This document shows, in pieces, positions 1 to 6,799 of a stretch of 6,799 nt of DNA. The notes under the pieces were generated by a model that did not search any database, was not told the origin of the DNA, and saw only the letters and a program-made list of their open reading frames with translations. Position numbers and translations under genes: made by a program. Where the stretch lies: contig CALFNI010000089.1 of the NCBI GenBank assembly GCA_937902695.1, forward strand, positions 1-6,799, written 5' to 3'. The stretch comes from an uncultured Rhodanobacteraceae bacterium. Lineage in GTDB: Bacteria > Pseudomonadota > Gammaproteobacteria > Xanthomonadales > Rhodanobacteraceae. Each line of letters begins with the position of its first letter. The first letter of the stretch is position 1.

Positions 1-20
1 GTCAGCGAGTTGAAGACCAT
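1..20 (-). CDS. 5' end of a gene leaving the window on the left; possibly an MBOAT (AlgI-like) acyltransferase
   Basis: Read on the minus strand, ATG at 20-18 opens MVFNSL plus a partial codon before the window ends. A strong Shine-Dalgarno run (GGGAGG followed by GGTGCG) lies immediately upstream, at about 26-31, with good spacing; this is the main reason to believe the start. The opening MVFNSL or MLFNS followed by a hydrophobic stretch is typical, from memory, of membrane-bound O-acyltransferases such as AlgI, which acetylate exported polysaccharides. Six residues cannot prove a family, so the start is fairly credible and the identity is a guess. It is divergent from the small gene at 269. 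Confidence 0.4.
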
Positions 21-181
21 CGCACCCCTCCCGGCACGAACGGGCCCGCGCGCGCCGAGCTGGCGCGACACGCAGGCCACTGTCTCAACCAATGGAAGAC
101 GGCGCGTGCGATTGCGACGCGTACACGAATCTCCCCCCGCGCCGATTGTGGCACCCCGCCGTCACCGGCGCGAGCGCCGCG

Positions 182-209
182 TTGACGATTTCGCGAAATT
201 GTCTACGAT
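182..209 (+). promoter_or_regulatory. Sigma-70-like promoter with a palindromic operator-like spacer
   Basis: TTGACG at 182-187 (5 of 6 to the -35 consensus) and TACGAT at 204-209 (4 of 6 to the -10 consensus) are separated by 16 bases. The spacer holds the perfect 12-base palindrome ATTTCGCGAAAT at 188-199. The symmetry extends to 184-203, with GAC on one side matching GTC on the other and only one mismatched pair (187/200). A start of transcription near 216 would give a leader of about 50 bases for the gene at 269. A dimeric repressor bound here would cover the promoter. The regulator is unknown. Confidence 0.5.
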
Positions 210-221
210 TCGGGCCGTGCC

Positions 222-242
222 CCCGGCGCGATTCGCGCCGGG
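222..242 (+). promoter_or_regulatory. GC-rich hairpin in the 5' leader of the small basic protein gene
   Basis: CCCGGCGCG at 222-230 and CGCGCCGGG at 234-242 are perfect inverted copies around the three bases ATT. This gives a 9-pair, almost all-GC stem-loop. It would begin a few bases after the predicted transcription start and end 16 bases before the ribosome binding site. It is not followed by a T run, so it is not a canonical intrinsic terminator. A 5' stabilising hairpin or a leader control element would fit; the function is inferred. Confidence 0.45.
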
Positions 243-268
243 TGGGGCGCATTCAACCGGAGGCTTGC

Positions 269-373
269 ATGAAAGGTCTGAACCAGCAGAAGAGCGACAA
301 GAAGAAGCCCACGAAGTCCCTGAAGGAAAAGCGCGCCGAAAAGCAGCAGAAAAAGTCGTCGAAGGGCCGCTGA
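269..373 (+). CDS. Small lysine-rich protein, 34 residues, unknown function
   Basis: ATG at 269 is preceded by GGAGG at 259-263, an excellent ribosome binding site five bases from the start. The frame could open earlier, but this start has the binding site and turns random-looking sequence into a coherent protein. The product has 12 Lys and 2 Arg against 3 acidic residues, no hydrophobic segment and no Cys. Its middle, KSLKEKRAEKQQKK, should form a charged helix. Very small Lys-rich proteins with a SLKEKRA-type core are, from memory, annotated as hypothetical in many beta- and gammaproteobacteria. Binding to nucleic acid or the ribosome is plausible from charge alone but unproven. The gene has its own promoter and leader hairpin and ends three bases from the convergent gene at 377. 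Confidence 0.72.
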   Translation: MKGLNQQKSDKKKPTKSLKEKRAEKQQKKSSKGR

Positions 374-376
374 AGC

Positions 377-1165
377 CTAGCGCGCAGCCGGCGTGTCCGC
401 GAACGCCGCGAGCATGCCGGCATACGGCCGGACCATCATGGCGGGTGCGCCCGAATAGCCGTCCGACGCCGTGTAGATCTGCGAAAGCGTGCCGTCGAGG
501 AACAGCGCGTCGCGGCATCCCAGCGTGTCGCGGAAGAGCCGCGCGAAGGCGTGGAACGTCACCGGCGCGATGCTGACGGCGAATACGGCCTTGCCGGGCG
601 TCGGCGCGCAGACGCCGCTGCGCCACTTGCGGCTGTCCGAGCCCTCGACGAAGGCGGGATTGATCTCGCCGTCGACGACGAGCATCGGCCCCGACTGCGT
701 CGCGACGCGCGCATCGATGCCGAGCGAGCGCCACGCGTCCGTGCGCGCGACGCCGGCGCGACCTTCCCGGTCGACGTAGAACACGCCGTTCGGCTGCATG
801 CCGAAATTGCCCGAGCCGCCGTGCGGCTTCGTCGTGTTGAGCGGTCGCAGCGTCCTGCCGTCGGCGATGGTGAGGCCGAGCGGGCGATCGCTGCGATCGT
901 AGATGCCGGCGTTCGCCGCGAACGCGAGCACGCGGCCGGCGGATTCTCCGCTCCGCCGCAGCGCCTCGATGCTGCCGTAGGCCGCGCCGTTCGCGTCGCG
1001 CCAGTAGAGATCGAGCGCGTCCGCGCGCAGATCGATCGTTACGACGCGATAGTCGGCGTCGCCCTCGTGCACGAGCCGGCTCTCGACCGCGCCAGCGCGC
1101 ATCGGCGCGAGCAGCGGGATTGCGGCGAGCACGATCAGCAACGGTGCGAGTACGAACGGGCGCAT
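377..1165 (-). CDS. Secreted phosphodiester glycosidase family protein (NAGPA / DUF2233)
   Basis: The product is 262 residues. Residues 1-26 form a Sec signal peptide: positively charged start, a Leu/Ala/Ile core and an A-G-A cleavage site before VES, so the mature protein is probably periplasmic or secreted. The remainder matches the NAGPA-type fold, with NAGIYD (85-90, like the family's N-G/A-G-F/I motif), QSGPMLVVDGEINP (157-170) and FLDGTLSQIY (222-231, like the LDGG-S motif). The family includes the mammalian enzyme that uncovers mannose-6-phosphate by removing GlcNAc from a phosphodiester, and bacterial relatives such as E. coli YigE; the bacterial substrates are mostly unknown. Cys186 and Cys217 could form a disulfide. 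The start is ATG at 1165-1163 with no clear Shine-Dalgarno; minus-strand CACAAT lies 6 bases upstream, so a leaderless or very short leader is possible. It is divergent from yajQ and convergent with the small basic gene. Confidence 0.88.
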   Translation of the reverse strand: MRPFVLAPLLIVLAAIPLLAPMRAGAVESRLVHEGDADYRVVTIDLRADALDLYWRDANGAAYGSIEALRRSGESAGRVLAFAANAGIYDRSDRPLGLTIADGRTLRPLNTTKPHGGSGNFGMQPNGVFYVDREGRAGVARTDAWRSLGIDARVATQSGPMLVVDGEINPAFVEGSDSRKWRSGVCAPTPGKAVFAVSIAPVTFHAFARLFRDTLGCRDALFLDGTLSQIYTASDGYSGAPAMMVRPYAGMLAAFADTPAAR

Positions 1166-1214
1166 CGCGTGATTGTGACCCGGCGAACGCGCGTGCGTCG
1201 ACCGTACGGCGCGG

Positions 1215-1250
1215 ACCGTCGCGACGGTGCTCCCGCGTTGCCGTTACAAT
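1215..1250 (+). promoter_or_regulatory. Probable yajQ promoter region with a 14-base palindrome
   Basis: TACAAT at 1245-1250 (5 of 6 to the -10 consensus) lies 28 bases before the yajQ ATG at 1279. No good -35 box is visible; the best is GCGACG at 1221-1226 with an 18-base spacer. The perfect palindrome ACCGTCGCGACGGT at 1215-1228 covers that -35 position. A second shorter palindrome, CCGTACGG (1202-1209), lies just upstream. Symmetrical GC-rich sites of this size occur by chance in such DNA, so the operator reading is tentative. The region also serves the divergent gene starting at 1165. Confidence 0.4.
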
Positions 1251-1278
1251 CGCCGTCAGCACGCAGCCGGCCATGCCC

Positions 1279-1761
1279 ATGCCCTCGTTCGATATCCTTT
1301 CCGCCGTCGACAAGCACGAGCTCACGAACGCCGTCGACCAGGCGACGCGCGAGCTCACGAACCGTTTCGATTTCAAGGGCATCGATGCCACGTTCGAGCT
1401 CGACGGCTACGTCATCACGCTCGCCGCGCCGAGCGATTTCCAGCTGAAGCAGATGCTCGAGATCCTGCGCCAGCGCCTCACCGCGCGGAAAATCGACGTG
1501 CGCGCGCTCGACGTCGGCGAGGCCGAGGTCAACGTGGCGAGCGCGAAGCAGAAAGTCACCGTCAAGCAAGGCATCGAGCAGCCCGTCGCGAAGAAGATCA
1601 TCGGCCAGATCAAGGCGGCCAAGCTCAAGGTCGAGACGCAGATCAACGGCGACAAGCTTCGCGTCAGCGGCAAGAAGCGGGACGACCTCCAGCTCGCGAT
1701 GGCGCTGCTGCGCAAGAGCGAGATCGAGGTGCCGCTCCAGTTCGACAATTTCCGCGACTGA
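1279..1761 (+). CDS. yajQ: YajQ family nucleotide / cyclic-di-GMP-binding protein
   Basis: The product is 160 residues, close to the 163 of E. coli YajQ. It begins MPSFDILSAVDKHELTNAVDQ, carries FDFKGIDATFEL near 30-41 and VTVKQGIEQ near 93-101, and ends LQFDNFRD, all hallmarks of the UPF0234/DUF520 family. The family folds as two alpha/beta domains and binds nucleotides. In Xanthomonas the homologue is a cyclic-di-GMP effector that works with the LysR-type regulator LeuO to control virulence genes; whether this copy does so is not visible. Start choice: an in-frame ATG at 1273 would add MP, but the family begins at MPSFD, so 1279 is used. Neither start has a clear Shine-Dalgarno. The product is cytosolic and soluble, with no membrane segment. 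A GNAT gene follows after 60 bases on the same strand and may be co-transcribed. Confidence 0.95.
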   Translation: MPSFDILSAVDKHELTNAVDQATRELTNRFDFKGIDATFELDGYVITLAAPSDFQLKQMLEILRQRLTARKIDVRALDVGEAEVNVASAKQKVTVKQGIEQPVAKKIIGQIKAAKLKVETQINGDKLRVSGKKRDDLQLAMALLRKSEIEVPLQFDNFRD

Positions 1762-1821
1762 GCACGATCGACCGCCCGGGCGCGACGGCGGACACGTTCG
1801 CCTGCACGCCGGGGCGCAGCC

Positions 1822-2502
1822 ATGACCTCGCATCCGCTCGATAATCCAGTCTGGGCTTCGCTGGCCACCCACCACGTCGCGCTCGCCGCTGCGGCGGATG
1901 GCGCGGCGCGTTATGAGGCCGATGTCGCGCCTTTCGTCGGCGTCGCAGCAGCCGATGCCCGCGCGACCGCGGCTGTCGAAACACTCGTCGCGCCGGGCGA
2001 GCTCGCGATCTTCGTCGGCACGGCGCCGCCGTTGTCGGACGCGTGGCGCGCCGAACACGACGGACCGATCGCCCAGATGATCCGTCGCGCGCGCCTCGAC
2101 GTGCCGGACGGCCCCGCCACGATCGAGCTGACGGGCGAAAAGCACGTCGCCGACATGCTGGCGCTGACCGCGCTCGTCTATCCGCACTATTTCCGCCCGC
2201 GCACGATCGCGATGGGCCGCTACATCGGCATCTACGACGGCGACCGGCTCGCGGCGATGGCCGGCGAGCGCATGCACTTGGAGGGGCATCGCGAGATCAG
2301 CGCGGTCTGCACGCATCCGGCCTTTCTCGGCCGCGGCTACGCGCGCCGGCTGATCGCGTTGCTCGTCAACGACATCCTCGATCGCGGCGAGTTGCCGTTC
2401 CTGCACTTCGCCCACGAGAACGTGCGCGCGAAAGCGCTCTACGAGCGTCTAGGCTTCGAGTTCCGCGCGGACGTGCGGCTGCACGTCGTGACGCGCCTTT
2501 AG
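1822..2502 (+). CDS. GNAT family N-acetyltransferase (FR47-like)
   Basis: The product is 226 residues. The C-terminal half (about 100-226) is a GNAT acetyl-CoA-binding domain: strand REISAVCTHPAF (157-168), acetyl-CoA loop LGRGYA (169-174) followed by a helix RRLIALLVNDIL, then FLHFAHENVRAKALYERLGFEF (193-214), with the N-x-x-A-x-x-L-Y-x-x-x-G-F pattern typical of GNATs. The usual Arg/Gln opening the R-x-x-G-x-A loop is Leu169 here. The N-terminal half (about 1-95) lacks such motifs and may be a degenerate second GNAT-like lobe, as in other FR47-type proteins. The acceptor substrate cannot be deduced. The start ATG at 1822 follows GGGGCG, a weak binding site. It lies 60 bases after yajQ with no terminator visible between them, so shared transcription is likely. 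Confidence 0.9.
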   Translation: MTSHPLDNPVWASLATHHVALAAAADGAARYEADVAPFVGVAAADARATAAVETLVAPGELAIFVGTAPPLSDAWRAEHDGPIAQMIRRARLDVPDGPATIELTGEKHVADMLALTALVYPHYFRPRTIAMGRYIGIYDGDRLAAMAGERMHLEGHREISAVCTHPAFLGRGYARRLIALLVNDILDRGELPFLHFAHENVRAKALYERLGFEFRADVRLHVVTRL

Positions 2503-2664
2503 ACCGAAGCTTCCGTCACGGGGCGCCGGCACGCCTCACAGGACGCCCCGCATCGGGCGCGCTCGGCGTGGCCGGGCGATGCCGTGCGTGGGGCGCGTTT
2601 CCGGCGGGATTTGCCGATGAGGTCGTTGTAGTCTCTGCTCGCCGGGCCAGTTCCCCTTCGATCA

Positions 2665-4464
2665 GTGGAAACGTCATTGAAACAGCGGCGGCACGACTCG
2701 GCTGCGACCGGCGAAGCACGCATCGATGGCGACGCGCGCCCACCGCGCCGCGGCTGGCTGCGCTGGCTGCCGGGCATTGCGCTCGCGCGGCGTTACGACA
2801 TGGCATGGCTGCGCAACGATCTCGTCGCCGGCATGGTCATGACGGCGATGCTCGTGCCGGTCGGCGTCGCGTACGCCCAGGCGTCCGGCGTGCCCGGCAT
2901 CAACGGACTCTACGCGACGATCGTGCCGCTGCTCGCCTACGCGCTGTTCGGACCCAGCCGCATCCTGATGCTCGGTCCCGATTCGGCGCTCGCGGCCGTG
3001 ATCGTCGCGACGATCGCGCCGCTTGCGGGCGGCGATCCCGCACGCGCGGTAGCGCTCGCATCGATGATGGCGGTCGTGTCCGGCCTCGTCTGCATCGGCG
3101 TCGGAGTCGCGAAGCTCGGCTTCGTCACCGAGCTTCTGTCCAAGCCGATCCGCTACGGCTACATGAACGGCATCGCGCTGACCGTTCTCCTGAGCCAGAT
3201 TCCGCGGCTGCTCGGTTTCAGGGTCGGCGAGCCCGGGCCGTTGCGGCAGGCGTGGGGCACCGTCCGCGGCGTCCTCGACGGCGAGACGAACCTCGCGGCG
3301 CTCGCCATCGGCGGCTCGACGCTCGCGCTGATCCTCGTGCTGAAGCGCTGGCCTCGCCTGCCGGGCCTCCTGATTGCCGTCGTCGCGGCGACGCTCGCCG
3401 TCGCGCTGCTCGATCTCGACAGGACTGCCGGCATCGCCGTGCTCGGACCGCTGCCGCAAGGCCTGCCGACGCCGCGCGTGCCGATGATCCACGCGGCCGA
3501 TTGGGCACCGGTGATCGTCGGCGGCTTCGCCGTCGCGCTGGTCTCGTTCGCCGACACGAGCGTGCTCTCGCGCGTCTACGCGGCGCGCCTGCGCGCGCCG
3601 GTCGATCCGAACCAGGAGATGGTCGGCCTCGGCGCCGCGAATCTCGCCGCGGGATTCTTCCAGGGCTTTCCGATCAGCTCGAGCTCGTCGCGCACGCCGG
3701 TTGCCGAAGCGGCCGGCGCGAAGTCGCAGTTCACCGGCGTGGTCAGTGCGCTCGCGATCGCGCTGCTGTTGCTGGTCGCGCCGAATCTCCTGCGCTACCT
3801 GCCGCAGACGGCCCTCGCGGCCGTCGTGATCGCCGCGGCGATCGGCCTCTTCGAGCTCGCCGATCTCAGGCGCATCCATCGCATCCAGCAATGGGAGTTC
3901 TGGCTCTCGATCGTCTGCTTCGCCGGTGTCGTGGTGTTCGGCGCCATCGAAGGCATCGCGATGGCGATCGTGATCGCCGTCATCGAGTTCCTCTGGGACG
4001 GCTGGCGCCCGCACTCCGCCGTGCTCGGCCGCGTCGACCAGGTGCGCGGCTATCACGACATCACGCGCTATCCGGATGCGCGGCAGGTTCCGGGCCTCGT
4101 GCTGTTCCGCTGGGACGCGCCGCTCTTCTTCGCGAACGCGGAGCTGTTCCATCGGCGCGTGCACGAAGTCATCGCAGCCTCGCCGACGAAGGTGCGCCGC
4201 CTCGTCGTCTCGGCCGAGCCCGTGACGAGCGTCGACGTCACCGCCGCGGACGTGCTGCGCGGTCTCGTCGAAGAGCTCCGCGCCGACGGCATCGACTTCT
4301 GCCTCGCCGAGATGAAGGATCCGGTCAAGGACAAGCTGAGGCGGTTCGAGCTCTTCGACTGCATCAGGCCCGACCGCTTCTTCGCCACGGTCGGCGAGGC
4401 GGTCCACGCATATCTCGCCGCGTATCCGGTCGAGTGGAGCGACTGGCAGGATCGCCAGCCGTAG
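2665..4464 (+). CDS. SulP family inorganic anion transporter with C-terminal STAS domain
   Basis: The product is 599 residues, a usual SulP length. Residues 1-48 are a basic cytoplasmic lead-in. Residues about 50-440 are the multi-pass membrane domain with family motifs: NDLVAGMVMTAMLVPVGVAYA (51-71), PGINGLY (77-83), FGPSRILMLGPDSALA (95-110) and NQEMVGLGAANLAAGFFQGFP (316-336). Residues about 455-585 form a cytoplasmic STAS domain with VVSAEPVTSVDVTAADVL (514-531). The family moves sulfate, bicarbonate, chloride or dicarboxylates; no substrate is indicated by neighbours, and no carbonic anhydrase or sulfate-assimilation gene is nearby. Start: GTG at 2665 is the first possible start after an in-frame TAG at 2629. 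TTG at 2677, preceded by GGAAA at 2667-2671, is an alternative losing four residues. The 162 bases before it hold no gene. It ends one base from the convergent ABC-F gene. Confidence 0.93.
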   Translation: METSLKQRRHDSAATGEARIDGDARPPRRGWLRWLPGIALARRYDMAWLRNDLVAGMVMTAMLVPVGVAYAQASGVPGINGLYATIVPLLAYALFGPSRILMLGPDSALAAVIVATIAPLAGGDPARAVALASMMAVVSGLVCIGVGVAKLGFVTELLSKPIRYGYMNGIALTVLLSQIPRLLGFRVGEPGPLRQAWGTVRGVLDGETNLAALAIGGSTLALILVLKRWPRLPGLLIAVVAATLAVALLDLDRTAGIAVLGPLPQGLPTPRVPMIHAADWAPVIVGGFAVALVSFADTSVLSRVYAARLRAPVDPNQEMVGLGAANLAAGFFQGFPISSSSSRTPVAEAAGAKSQFTGVVSALAIALLLLVAPNLLRYLPQTALAAVVIAAAIGLFELADLRRIHRIQQWEFWLSIVCFAGVVVFGAIEGIAMAIVIAVIEFLWDGWRPHSAVLGRVDQVRGYHDITRYPDARQVPGLVLFRWDAPLFFANAELFHRRVHEVIAASPTKVRRLVVSAEPVTSVDVTAADVLRGLVEELRADGIDFCLAEMKDPVKDKLRRFELFDCIRPDRFFATVGEAVHAYLAAYPVEWSDWQDRQP

Positions 4465-4465
4465 G

Positions 4466-6190
<1,725 letters not shown>

Positions 6191-6216
6191 GGGTGGGTCG
6201 GACTTCGGGGGCCGCG

Positions 6217-6222
6217 ATTGTA
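6217..6222 (-). promoter_or_regulatory. Probable -10 box of the ABC-F gene
   Basis: Read on the minus strand, TACAAT (5 of 6 to the -10 consensus) lies in the 55-base gap between the upstream gene's stop (6246) and the ABC-F start (6190). It would give a leader of roughly 20 bases. No convincing -35 box is visible. It suggests the ABC-F gene can be transcribed apart from the gene upstream, although read-through is also possible. Confidence 0.4.
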
Positions 6223-6245
6223 GCCGATGACAGGCTGGGCTGGTC

Positions 6246-6799
6246 CTACGGCGCGGCCGCGCGCGCGACATCGCCCGCGTAAAGCAGCGCACGCTCGCCT
6301 CGCGCCGTGCGTGCGGACGCGACGACGCGCACCGAACGCTCATCGCCGACAGCGCAGCGAAGCTCCCACCCGGACCGCTCGAGGCGTGGGTCGCCCAGCA
6401 CCGCAGCGACGTCCGGACGCGCGATCGACGGCTGGATCGTCCGCCGCTCGCCATCGACATCGATCTCTACGCCAGCAATCTCGCCGTCGTCGAGCGACGC
6501 GGCCCAGCCCTGCAAGTGCAGCGACCCGTCGTCGGCGAGGCGACGCACGTCGACCCAGCCCCAGGGACCGCGCCGGAATGCGGCAAGCGGCGCGAGATCG
6601 CGCGCCGGGTCGCCGGCGACGACGTAGAGATCCTGTTCGTTGGCGAGTGCGCGCGGCAGCCGCAGATACGGGCGCCCGTCGCGTGCCGCGATCCGGAGCG
6701 CATCGCGCACGAAACGCTCGCTCGCGTAGGCCGTGCCGTAGATCTCGCCCGCGAGGCCGTCGTTCTCGCTTTCACTAGCATACGCGAGGCCGGAGGACG
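6246..6799 (-). CDS. 3' part of a gene leaving the window on the right: putative methyltransferase tail plus C-terminal beta-type domain
   Basis: The minus-strand frame is open from the right edge to a TAG at 6248-6246, giving at least 184 codons; the start lies outside the window. GTG at 6710 is in frame, but coherent protein continues upstream of it (SSGLAYASESENDGLAGEIYGTAYASERF), so it is unlikely to be the start. The stretch YGTAYASERFV ... RLPRALANEQDLYVVA (about 6740-6613) resembles the end of class I SAM-dependent methyltransferases, where an F/YGxxYxSexFV strand is followed by a short gap and a QDLxVv strand. After a linker comes LQGWAASLDDGEIAGVEIDVDG and, at about 6419-6405, RPDVA followed by SGWELRC. 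This GWA...VEV.VDG...RPDVA pattern recalls beta-sandwich accessory domains attached to glycan-modifying proteins. Both assignments come from remembered patterns. The ABC-F gene follows 55 bases downstream. Confidence 0.6.
   Translation of the reverse strand, partial: SSGLAYASESENDGLAGEIYGTAYASERFVRDALRIAARDGRPYLRLPRALANEQDLYVVAGDPARDLAPLAAFRRGPWGWVDVRRLADDGSLHLQGWAASLDDGEIAGVEIDVDGERRTIQPSIARPDVAAVLGDPRLERSGWELRCAVGDERSVRVVASARTARGERALLYAGDVARAAAP

Noticed and set aside
10..576. Plus-strand open frame from a TTG at position 10
   Set aside because: No ribosome binding site; Arg/Pro-rich translation; it overlaps the promoter, the small gene and the glycosidase gene in the wrong frame.
162..1391. 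Long minus-strand open frame over the glycosidase and yajQ genes
   Set aside because: Low-complexity Arg-rich translation in the wrong frame of two well-recognised genes.
1135..2415. Minus-strand 426-codon open frame antisense to yajQ and the GNAT gene
   Set aside because: Its composition mirrors the sense codons (Asp, Arg, Ala, Val) and it lacks any motif; a mirror frame.
2519..2550. Inverted repeat CGGGGCG ... CGCCCCG after the GNAT gene, considered as a terminator
   Set aside because: The stem is only seven pairs with an 18-base loop and no T run follows, so it does not meet the pattern of an intrinsic terminator. Weak structures like this are common in GC-rich DNA.
2611..2634. Possible promoter TTGCCG with TAGTCT before the SulP gene
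   Set aside because: The spacing is only 12 bases and the -10 match is poor; not supportable.
2674..4407. Minus-strand 577-codon open frame antisense to the SulP gene
   Set aside because: Charged Arg/Glu/Asp/His-rich translation of the complement of hydrophobic codons; no coherent domain.
6191..6460. Upstream extension of the ABC-F protein to a start near 6460
   Set aside because: The added residues are Arg/Ser-rich, overlap the C-terminal coding part of the upstream gene and precede the conserved MIAFRN start of the family.

Overview
The window is GC-rich chromosomal DNA of ordinary bacterial gene density, and all intact genes look functional. The YajQ and ABC-F proteins resemble, from memory, those of Xanthomonadales (for example the YajQ stretches DKHELTNAVDQ and QFDNFRD). 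A Xanthomonadales-related gammaproteobacterium is therefore my best guess, with a betaproteobacterium the main alternative. No mobile element, CRISPR array, tRNA, rRNA or phage gene is visible, and nothing suggests recent horizontal transfer.

Layout, left to right. A minus-strand gene begins at position 20 and leaves the window on the left; only its start (MVFNSL, with a strong ribosome binding site) is visible, and it may be an MBOAT/AlgI-type acyltransferase. A 248-base divergent control region follows, holding a promoter with a palindrome in its spacer and a GC-rich leader hairpin. It drives a tiny lysine-rich protein of 34 residues (269-373, +). Converging on that gene is a secreted phosphodiester-glycosidase-family (NAGPA/DUF2233) protein (377-1165, -). 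A second divergent region (1166-1278) leads to yajQ (+), a GNAT acetyltransferase (+) and, after a 162-base gap, a SulP anion transporter with a STAS domain (2665-4464, +). The SulP gene converges with one base of spacing on a YheS-like ABC-F ATPase (4466-6190, -). Upstream of that on the same strand is the 3' part of a gene leaving the window on the right, which looks like a methyltransferase tail followed by a beta-type accessory domain.

The genes do not form one obvious pathway. YajQ (nucleotide or cyclic-di-GMP binding) and ABC-F (ribosome-associated) are housekeeping or regulatory. SulP is a membrane anion transporter. The flanking partial genes and the glycosidase may belong to cell-surface glycan chemistry, but that link is inference. 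I found no convincing undescribed system. The points most worth a second look are the operator-like palindrome and leader hairpin in front of the small basic protein, the acidic insertion in the ABC-F protein, and the two partial genes at the edges.
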